Positions 1-4,865 of a stretch of DNA of 5,728 bases are shown one piece after another. The notes under the pieces are model-generated. The model had not been told where the DNA came from. It saw nothing but the letters and a program-made list of their open reading frames with translations, and searched no databases. The translations under genes and the position numbers were made by a program. How positions within the stretch are numbered: the stretch's first letter is position 1; each line of letters begins with the position of its first letter. The stretch spans positions 1-5,728 of the forward strand of contig SBBR01000050.1 of the NCBI GenBank assembly GCA_005239615.1, in the 5' to 3' direction. Source of the DNA: an archaeon (lineage in GTDB: Archaea; Iainarchaeota; Iainarchaeia; Iainarchaeales; Iainarchaeaceae).

Positions 1-123
1 AACATCGACACACCGCTTGACCAAGAGCCCGGGCTTTGCCAAATTTTAAATTGTGGTTTTATGTTTTTAACTTTTATTTTTTTACGTCGTTTCCCCGGCT
101 GTGGCGTCCCAAACTTCTTGCCC
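1..123. other. Left-edge intergenic sequence with GC palindrome and T-tracts
   Basis: No convincing gene is visible downstream of the SMC stop codon. Positions 26-35 are a perfect 10-bp palindrome (AGCCCGGGCT), which can be lengthened slightly with a G-T wobble and an A-T pair. Positions 57-83 on the plus strand are very T-rich, including runs of 4, 5, 4 and 7 T. Such tracts are typical of archaeal U-tract termination, so they could end a rightward transcript entering from beyond the left edge; this is inference. On the minus strand there is no T-run here, so I see no terminator for the SMC transcript. A short plus-strand reading frame from 61 lies mostly antisense to the SMC gene and is not credible. 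Confidence 0.45.
57..83 (+). terminator. Possible U-tract terminator for a gene left of the window
   Basis: Four closely spaced T-runs (57-60, 64-68, 72-75 and 77-83) lie between the window edge and the 3' end of the convergent SMC gene. Archaeal RNA polymerases can terminate on U-rich tracts without a hairpin. The palindrome at 26-35 is about 20 nt upstream, too far for a classic hairpin-plus-T-run. The upstream gene it would serve is not in the window, so this is a weak call. Confidence 0.25.
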
Positions 124-3093
124 CTATTCCTGCTGCGTTGCCACTTTGTTGAGCCGCAGACCAATCACCGAGCTTTTCTGCTTGTTCAGCGCCACGCCGA
201 GTATCTGGTCGGCTTGGTTCACAACTACATCATTGTGCGAAATAGCAATGAACTGGCTAGTTTGCGAGAGGCTCTTCACCATGCCGGCTACTTTCAGCGA
301 GTTGCCCTTGTCGAGCGCCGCGTCAACCTCATCGAGAATGTAGAATGGGATGGCCTCGAATGATTGTATCGCAAACAGGAACGCGAGCGCGGTGAGGCTC
401 TTCTCGCCCCCGCTCATGGCGTCGATGTTCTTCATGGTGTCCTGCTTGTACTTCGCCTGTATGAGGAGGCCGCCGTCAAACGGGTTTATGTTGTCCGTAA
501 GCTCGAGCATGCCCTCCCCCTCGAAGAAGTTGTAGTAGAGCTCTGAGAACCTCCTTGAGACATGGCTGAAGCACTCCATGAAGACCGTGAACTTCCTCAC
601 GTTAATCTTGTCAATCATCTCCAGCACGGCTTTCCTCTCCTCGTCAAGCTTTGCCGCTTTTTCCCTCGTCTCGTCCACTTCTGCCTTGAATGGCGCATAG
701 TCATTCAGAGCCTTCATGTTCACCGGTCCAATCTTTGCAATCTCATTCTCAATTTCTGGTATCCTCTTCTTCAGCTCGCTGAGGTTGAACTTCTCGAGCA
801 CCTCGACACCCTCATAGTCCTTTGTTTCCTCCTCGAGATCCGAGGCCCTCACGAAGTTCCTCGACTGTTGTATGTTCTGCTCGTTCGCCTCGCGTTCTAG
901 TGCCTCTGCCTTGAACGACAGCTGGTCGCGCCTCTGTGACGCCTTGGCTATCTTTTCAGTGAGCCTTGCCTTCTCGTCCTCCAGCACCTTGTTTGCCTTG
1001 ACCGCCCTCTCGATTTCCCCCTCAAGCTTCTTCAGTTCCAGCTCGGTATCCCCTTTTTCCTTCGTGAGAGCGGCGACCGCCTCCTTTGCCTCAGCCACTT
1101 CCTTCTCGGTCGTGGAAACCTCGGCTGTGATGCTTTCCTTCCTCCCTGAAATGGAATGCTCCAGCTCTGCGGAGAGCTTAGTCGCGAGCTTCTCATGCTC
1201 GGCTTTCCTCTCGCCAAGCTCTTGCAGCCTGCCGAGGAGCTGCCCCATATGCCCTCCTGAGAGGCTTTTCCTGAACTCTTCCGCCGCTTCTTCCAGCGCC
1301 TGCCTCTCCTTCTCCATTGCCTCAACCCTTTTCCTGAGGCCCGCCTCCTTCTCCTGTAGCTCGGGCAGCTTCTTGGGAGTAATCGCATCCTTGGCAACCT
1401 GAATCCTCTGCCTGACTCCGGAGAGCTCTTCCTCAATGCCCTTTAGGCTCCTCACTATCGCGGTTGTCTCGGAAAGTTCCCTCAGGTCGGCGACGAGCTT
1501 CGGCTTTTCCGAGGCAATCCTCTCTACCGTTGCCTCTACCACCATTATCCTCTGCCTAAACTCCTCCGCTTCCCTGTTTTTCTTCGAGATGAGCTTTTCC
1601 AGTAACGCTTTCTGCATGGGTTTCTCGCAGGTCGGGCATTCCTGCCTCCTGCCCAATGAGCTCAGGCTTTCTTCGAGTGACTCGACCCTTCCCTTCAGGT
1701 GGTTTGCCTCGGAAACGAACCTTTCCATCTCGCGCTCCCTTGACTGCAGCCTTGATACAGGATCCATGGTGGAGAGCATCTGGAACCTTTTCTCGGCGTC
1801 CTTCTTCACCTTTAGTTTTTCCTCAAGCCTTTGTCTCGCCTGCTCCAACTCGTACATTGACTGCTGGGCAAGTTTCGCCTCCCTCTCGATGCCATGCCTC
1901 TGAATCTGGGTGTAGTGCAACTGCTCGTTCACCTCACCGAGCCCCTTCGCCATCTCCGCTGCCTTTGCCTCCTTCGCCGCGAGCTCGGCCTTTTTCTTCT
2001 CATACTCGGGGCCTTTCGAGTGCATCGCTGCTCTGAGGGAGTTCAGCTCCTCTGTTGCCTTTGCAAGGCCCTTCCTTGCCTCTGAGAGCCCTTCCTCCTT
2101 CTCCTTCCTCAATTTCTCGAGGCTTGCCAGCTCCGCCCTCAGCTCGCCAACCCTTTTTGTCCCGGCTTCAATGGTGATGTTCCTCGCCCGCAGTCTCTCG
2201 TTAAGGAGGTTGATGTGCCCTTTCCTCTGCTCGAGGTCCTTGCCGTAAGTGGTGTATGTCTTCTCCCCTGCATCAATGAGCTTCTGCGTTATTTCCGCAA
2301 CCCTTTTCTCCAAACTCTCTTCCTCTTCCTGCGCCCTTGCCCTTTCCGCCCTGATGGCTTCTATTTCCTTGCCTATTGCCGCAATCTTTTCCTTCGCCCT
2401 GTCGAGCTCTGCCCTCGTTAGCCTGAGCTCCTCATGCACTATGGTCGCCTTTGAGGCCCCAAGCTCTGAGTTAAGGGTGCTGTAACGAATCGCGTTGTTC
2501 CTATCCTCCTCCATCTGCTTCAGGTAGGCTTCCCTCTCCACCAGCACCAGCATCGCTTCCTTGACCTTTTGCTCGACCTGATCCAGTTTCTTCAGCGCCT
2601 CCTCCTTCTTGTCCTCGAACTCCTGCAGGCCCGCGACCTCCTCTATGACCTGCAGCCTCTGCTTCGCGTTCATCTCTATTATGCGGGTGATGTCGCCCTG
2701 CACCACTATGTTGTGGCCGTTCGGGTTCACGCCCAGCTCGAGCAGGAGGCCCTGCACCTCATTCAGCGTCTTTTTCCTGTCATCAACCTTGAACACCGAC
2801 CTGCCCTGCCTGTCGATTATCCTCGTGATGGTAATGTCCTTCCCCTTGGAGTTAAGTGTGAGCTCCACCTTCGCATACCCCTCCGTGGAATCGTTGTTCA
2901 CCAGGTCGGTGAGCTTCGAGGCGCGCAGCATCTTGAGCGAGGTCGCGCCCATGGCAAAAAGTATTGCATCAAGGACGTTAGATTTTCCTGACCCATTTGG
3001 GCCTGCAATTGCAGTGAAGCCGTGCGCGAAGGGTATTTCTGCCTTCTTGAACGATTTGAAATTCTTTACCTTGAGGTTGGTCAGTATGGTCAT
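124..3093 (-). CDS. smc: SMC-family ATPase with a Rad50-type zinc hook instead of the SMC hinge
   Basis: This 989-residue protein is an ABC-type ATPase of the chromosome-organising SMC family. The N-terminal head has Walker A GPNGSGKS (residues 31-38) and the SMC-typical stretch QGDITRIIEMN, then EVAGLQEFEDKKEEAL. Heptad-rich coiled coil runs from about 165 to 480 and from 495 to 825. The C-terminal head has GPVNMKAL, the SMC signature SGGEKSLTALAF (from 894), Walker B FYILDE (D921, E922), D-loop VDAALD and switch H953. The D-loop rules out Rad50, which has a PT-type D-loop. The centre, however, is ECPTCEKP (C486, C489), a CxxC zinc hook as in Rad50, with no globular hinge. This explains a length about 190 residues below canonical SMC. 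The ATG at 3091-3093 fits the family start and has an SD-like GGTGG at 3098-3102. The gene ends in TAG. The upstream membrane gene is 69 nt away, probably in the same operon. SMC assignment is near certain; naming it orthologous to canonical smc is less so. Confidence 0.95.
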   Translation of the reverse strand: MTILTNLKVKNFKSFKKAEIPFAHGFTAIAGPNGSGKSNVLDAILFAMGATSLKMLRASKLTDLVNNDSTEGYAKVELTLNSKGKDITITRIIDRQGRSVFKVDDRKKTLNEVQGLLLELGVNPNGHNIVVQGDITRIIEMNAKQRLQVIEEVAGLQEFEDKKEEALKKLDQVEQKVKEAMLVLVEREAYLKQMEEDRNNAIRYSTLNSELGASKATIVHEELRLTRAELDRAKEKIAAIGKEIEAIRAERARAQEEEESLEKRVAEITQKLIDAGEKTYTTYGKDLEQRKGHINLLNERLRARNITIEAGTKRVGELRAELASLEKLRKEKEEGLSEARKGLAKATEELNSLRAAMHSKGPEYEKKKAELAAKEAKAAEMAKGLGEVNEQLHYTQIQRHGIEREAKLAQQSMYELEQARQRLEEKLKVKKDAEKRFQMLSTMDPVSRLQSREREMERFVSEANHLKGRVESLEESLSSLGRRQECPTCEKPMQKALLEKLISKKNREAEEFRQRIMVVEATVERIASEKPKLVADLRELSETTAIVRSLKGIEEELSGVRQRIQVAKDAITPKKLPELQEKEAGLRKRVEAMEKERQALEEAAEEFRKSLSGGHMGQLLGRLQELGERKAEHEKLATKLSAELEHSISGRKESITAEVSTTEKEVAEAKEAVAALTKEKGDTELELKKLEGEIERAVKANKVLEDEKARLTEKIAKASQRRDQLSFKAEALEREANEQNIQQSRNFVRASDLEEETKDYEGVEVLEKFNLSELKKRIPEIENEIAKIGPVNMKALNDYAPFKAEVDETREKAAKLDEERKAVLEMIDKINVRKFTVFMECFSHVSRRFSELYYNFFEGEGMLELTDNINPFDGGLLIQAKYKQDTMKNIDAMSGGEKSLTALAFLFAIQSFEAIPFYILDEVDAALDKGNSLKVAGMVKSLSQTSQFIAISHNDVVVNQADQILGVALNKQKSSVIGLRLNKVATQQE

Positions 3094-3097
3094 GCAT

Positions 3098-3102
3098 CCA
3101 CC
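3098..3102 (-). promoter_or_regulatory. SD-like site for the SMC gene
   Basis: On the minus strand GGTGG lies four bases before the ATG at 3091-3093. It partly matches the archaeal anti-SD complement (GGAGGTGA core). It supports this start for the second gene of the operon. No TATA-like element is evident in the 69-nt gap, consistent with cotranscription from upstream. Confidence 0.45.
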
Positions 3103-3162
3103 AATGCCTGCATTTTGGTCAACCCAAATGTGACATGTAACGTCATTCGTGCATTCATATGC

Positions 3163-3978
3163 TCACTGCCTCGTTTCCACAAAGAACTTGGTGAATACTA
3201 TGTTGAAGTACGCGCTCGCGGCGAGGAAGCCCAGCAAAAAGGCAATGAACGCAACCAGGTCAGGGTCAACCGCGCCGCCCAATGCCGTGCCTACAGCAGC
3301 GCCGACAATGTCCCCAAAGCCCACTATTATGCCTGTTGCCGCCCAGAGTAGGAAAAGAAAAATCACGAGCGGGATGAACCTGCCGGAGCTCCACTTCCAA
3401 CTCTCCGCAAGCGCCTTCTTGACGTTTAACCCCTCAATGGAGATGAACAGCGGCGTGAACACCAGCTTTGTGTAGACGTAGGCGCCGAAGGCCAGCCATG
3501 CAAGGAGAGCGAGGAACGCAACAAGGCCAGTCAGCTCGAACGAGACCGACGCCATCAAGAGGAGGAACGCGGCCACACCATACAAGAAAAGCGTGACAAG
3601 GGCAAAAACCGAGAGCCCCAGAGCCGCCCCAAGCCTCGAAAGCGCGAACAAAAACCCATCCTTCAAGCTGGCCTTTTTCGCCGTGAGCATCCTCGAGTAA
3701 GCGAAGAGCAGGAGGGATGCAGTGGCAAGGGATGCGAGGGCAGCGATTGCCATAGTGGCGGTTTCCGCTGCATTGTTCACGAGAAAGTGGAACGGTGCCT
3801 CAATTAGGGGGGCGTCAGGAACCTCACCGAGGATGGCAATGCCGAAGACCGCGGCCTGGAATGTGTCCAGCGCGAGCAGCATCACAATGAGGTTCAACAC
3901 TGCGGCGAGGAGCGCCGGCACCACCAAAAGAGGCCTTTTCCCCAGCTCAAGCAGGCCACCTGCGAAAGCGGAAATCAT
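3163..3978 (-). CDS. Polytopic membrane protein of unknown function, six predicted membrane segments
   Basis: A 271-residue, strongly hydrophobic protein. By eye, membrane segments fall near residues 17-38, 72-94, 116-144, 150-172, 200-220 and 240-265, with no cleavable signal peptide. Between segments 4 and 5 is a polar stretch (TPLFISIEGLNVKKALAESW) that resembles the linker in several poorly characterised archaeal and bacterial multi-pass families, in which a 'Glu-Gly, then Ala-Leu-x-x-Ser-Trp' pattern recurs. That resemblance is from memory and gives no function. No catalytic motif is visible. The ATG at 3976-3978 is the first in frame; it has no SD and sits about 26 nt from a TATA-like element, which fits leaderless translation. 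It precedes the SMC gene on the same strand by 69 nt. The intervening 23 codons contain no stop in the shared frame, so the two genes are separated only by this TGA and the linker. Confidence 0.85.
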   Translation of the reverse strand: MISAFAGGLLELGKRPLLVVPALLAAVLNLIVMLLALDTFQAAVFGIAILGEVPDAPLIEAPFHFLVNNAAETATMAIAALASLATASLLLFAYSRMLTAKKASLKDGFLFALSRLGAALGLSVFALVTLFLYGVAAFLLLMASVSFELTGLVAFLALLAWLAFGAYVYTKLVFTPLFISIEGLNVKKALAESWKWSSGRFIPLVIFLFLLWAATGIIVGFGDIVGAAVGTALGGAVDPDLVAFIAFLLGFLAASAYFNIVFTKFFVETRQ

Positions 3979-4000
3979 GCTACTAACAACGGCTTTATCC

Positions 4001-4007
4001 TATTTAA
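4001..4007 (-). promoter_or_regulatory. TATA-like promoter of the membrane protein-SMC operon
   Basis: On the minus strand TTAAATA is centred about 26 nt before the A of the ATG at 3976-3978, which is the usual archaeal spacing from TATA box to transcription start. Transcription would therefore begin at or next to the start codon. No SD precedes that ATG, which agrees with a leaderless mRNA. The upstream BRE position is not a strong consensus. Confidence 0.6.
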
Positions 4008-4082
4008 GGCTTACTTAAAACTCAAAAAATGTCACAATGGACGCCTAGCTAAAGGAATTTATGTCGGGTGCAATGATATGTG

Positions 4083-4094
4083 GCCTTGCAAGGC
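4083..4094. repeat. Perfect 12-bp palindrome
   Basis: GCCTTGCAAGGC reads identically on both strands. With flanking bases an alternative 5-bp stem is possible (GGCCT at 4082-4086 with AGGCC at 4097-4101). The site lies in the divergent intergenic region, about 105 bp from the membrane-protein start. It could be an operator for a dimeric regulator; no protein is assigned. Confidence 0.5.
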
Positions 4095-4163
4095 TTAGGC
4101 CTGTGGGCAATCCAATTCATGGCGAAACAGTTTTTTATGTAGTATGTGTGGCTTCCCTTTCCC

Positions 4164-4172
4164 TTTTTTAAA
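4164..4172 (+). promoter_or_regulatory. Tentative TATA element for L44e
   Basis: TTTTTTAAA is the most TATA-like stretch at a workable distance. Transcription would start near 4197 and give a long leader. A competing candidate is TATATT at 4262-4267, but it is only about 21 nt from the ATG and would place initiation inside the gene or remove the SD. Neither has a good BRE, so the call is weak. Confidence 0.25.
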
Positions 4173-4212
4173 CCTTGCCCAGCGTTTATCCTAGAGGCAA
4201 ACAGCGGGGCGA

Positions 4213-4227
4213 TGAAAAGCCTTTTCA
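4213..4227. repeat. 15-bp inverted repeat upstream of L44e
   Basis: TGAAAAG and CTTTTCA are exact reverse complements separated by one C, followed on the plus strand by GTTTTT. It lies about 58 bp before the L44e start, so a protein-binding operator for this ribosomal gene is plausible. With a one-base centre it would form a poor RNA hairpin unless inner pairs open. No regulator can be named. Confidence 0.45.
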
Positions 4228-4273
4228 GTTTTTAGGCCACTTTGCCGTTTCTTCGTTTTTGTATATTCAGTCA

Positions 4274-4278
4274 GGGTG
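4274..4278 (+). promoter_or_regulatory. SD site that sets the L44e start
   Basis: GGGTG lies six bases before the ATG at 4285-4287, a good archaeal SD spacing and a match to the GGTG part of the SD consensus. An in-frame GTG at 4276-4278 is inside this site and would add only M-F-S, so it is rejected as the start. Confidence 0.6.
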
Positions 4279-4284
4279 TTTTCC

Positions 4285-4575
4285 ATGAAAGTCCCGAACC
4301 AGCAGAACATCTACTGCCCCAAGTGCGACAAGCACACCGAGCACAAACTCAAGCTCTTCAAGGCCGGGAAGGCGAGGGCTCTCTCAATAGGGACAAGAAG
4401 CAACATCCGCAAGCACAAGAAGGGCTACGGAGGGAAGGCCAAGCACACCGCCACCGTGAAGAAGCAGAACAAGAAGCCTGCTTATATTGCTGAATGCATG
4501 GTCTGCTCGCGCAAGGTTTACCTAATCATTCCAAAGCGCATGAAGAAGACCGAGCTGGTAGCGGTCAGCAGGTGA
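4285..4575 (+). CDS. rpl44e: 50S ribosomal protein L44e
   Basis: A 96-residue, Lys/Arg-rich protein of the archaeal and eukaryotic large ribosomal subunit (eL42). In known ribosomes it sits near the E site. The family's two zinc-ligand pairs are present: C11-P-K-C14 near the start, in the motif YCPKCDKHTEH, and C71-M-V-C74 near the end. The conserved central GYGGK loop is at 47-51, although the usual Pro after it is His here (KAKHT). Length is normal for the family. The ATG at 4285 matches the typical N-terminus (M-K-x-P) and is served by the SD at 4274-4278; an upstream in-frame GTG at 4276 is less likely. In many archaea this gene is followed by rps27e. Here it stands alone, ending 38 nt before a convergent gene with a terminator between them. 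Confidence 0.95.
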   Translation: MKVPNQQNIYCPKCDKHTEHKLKLFKAGKARALSIGTRSNIRKHKKGYGGKAKHTATVKKQNKKPAYIAECMVCSRKVYLIIPKRMKKTELVAVSR

Positions 4576-4585
4576 AGCTGCCCGC

Positions 4586-4615
4586 AAGCCGAACCTTTCG
4601 CCAACCGGCTTTTTT
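4586..4615 (+). terminator. Hairpin plus T-run terminator of L44e
   Basis: AAGCCG (4586-4591) pairs perfectly with CGGCTT (4606-4611) around a 14-nt loop, and T4610-T4615 forms the T-run. It starts 10 nt after the L44e stop. Its T-run overlaps the TAA (4614-4616, minus strand) that closes the convergent surface-protein frame, so the same hairpin lies directly after that stop on the other strand, where it is not followed by a T-run. Confidence 0.75.
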
Positions 4616-4865
4616 ATCCAGTCCTATTTTCATCCACTACTCTAGGTGTGGAGCATACCGCGTTTGTATCGAATGTTATTGACTTCATTCCGGCAGCCTG
4701 CACATCCGTTACCGTATAGTATTTTCCGAAGAGCGGTGCGCAGCTTCCTTTTGTTATCGGGCTTCTTGCCTTTGCCTCGTAATAGAATTCGCCACTTTCA
4801 ATGTATGCCACTAGGTCTTTGACGTCAGAGCCAATGTCGAACTTGGCATCAGCGCGGACCCCAAC
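4614..4865 (-). pseudogene. In-frame continuation of the surface protein beyond a TAG codon
   Basis: These 83 codons continue, in the same frame, the gene that stops at TAG 4866-4868, and end at TAA 4614-4616. Codon pattern and composition look coding throughout (many GNN and ANN codons, mixed synonymous use). The product looks folded and exported, with stretches such as YIESGEFYYEAKARSP and KGSCAPLFGKYYTVTD and two cysteines. No SD precedes the GTG at 4809-4811 or the later ATG, so a separate gene is unlikely. Either the upstream gene is broken by a nonsense mutation or a base-call error (TAG is one change from Tyr, Trp, Gln, Lys or Glu codons), or the UAG is read through. I label it pseudogene for the interruption only; it may be the working C-terminus. 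Confidence 0.6.

Larger units (their letters stand above)
3979..4284. other. Divergent intergenic region between the SMC operon and L44e
   Basis: This 306-bp stretch separates divergent genes. Besides the promoter at 4001-4007 it holds a perfect 12-bp palindrome (4083-4094), a 7-1-7 inverted repeat (4213-4227) and several T-rich stretches. A 36-codon frame from ATG 4061 to TAA 4169-4171, preceded by AAAGGA, is open, but its product resembles nothing I know and the length is easily reached by chance. I find no tRNA T-loop pattern or other RNA gene signature. For the rightward L44e transcript, the T-rich TTTTTTAAA at 4164-4172 is the most reasonable TATA candidate. That would leave a leader of roughly 90 nt carrying the inverted repeat. 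Confidence 0.5.

Noticed and set aside
1..36. Possible 5' part of a tRNA on the minus strand (GCCCGGG followed by TTGGTCAAGCGGT)
   Set aside because: The D-stem does not close, position 8 is not T under the natural acceptor alignment, and the remainder is outside the window.
872..1402. Long plus-strand frame (176 codons), Ser/Phe-rich
   Set aside because: It is antisense to the SMC coiled coil; its Ser/Phe/Leu bias is what Glu/Lys/Ala-rich coiled-coil codons give on the opposite strand.
124..3093. Identification as Rad50 because of the zinc hook
   Set aside because: The D-loop and signature (LDEVDAALD, SGGEKSLTALAF), the QGDIT stretch and the GPVNMKAL segment are SMC-specific; only the apex is Rad50-like.
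2609..3133. Plus-strand frame of 174 codons across the SMC N-terminal head
   Set aside because: It lies opposite strongly conserved SMC head motifs, so the minus-strand frame is the real gene.
4061..4171. 36-codon small frame with an upstream AAAGGA
   Set aside because: The product has no recognisable features, the length is expected by chance and it covers the intergenic palindrome; kept only as a note.
4494..4682. Plus-strand frame overlapping the L44e 3' end
   Set aside because: It overlaps L44e in another frame, runs through the terminator and has no ribosome binding site.
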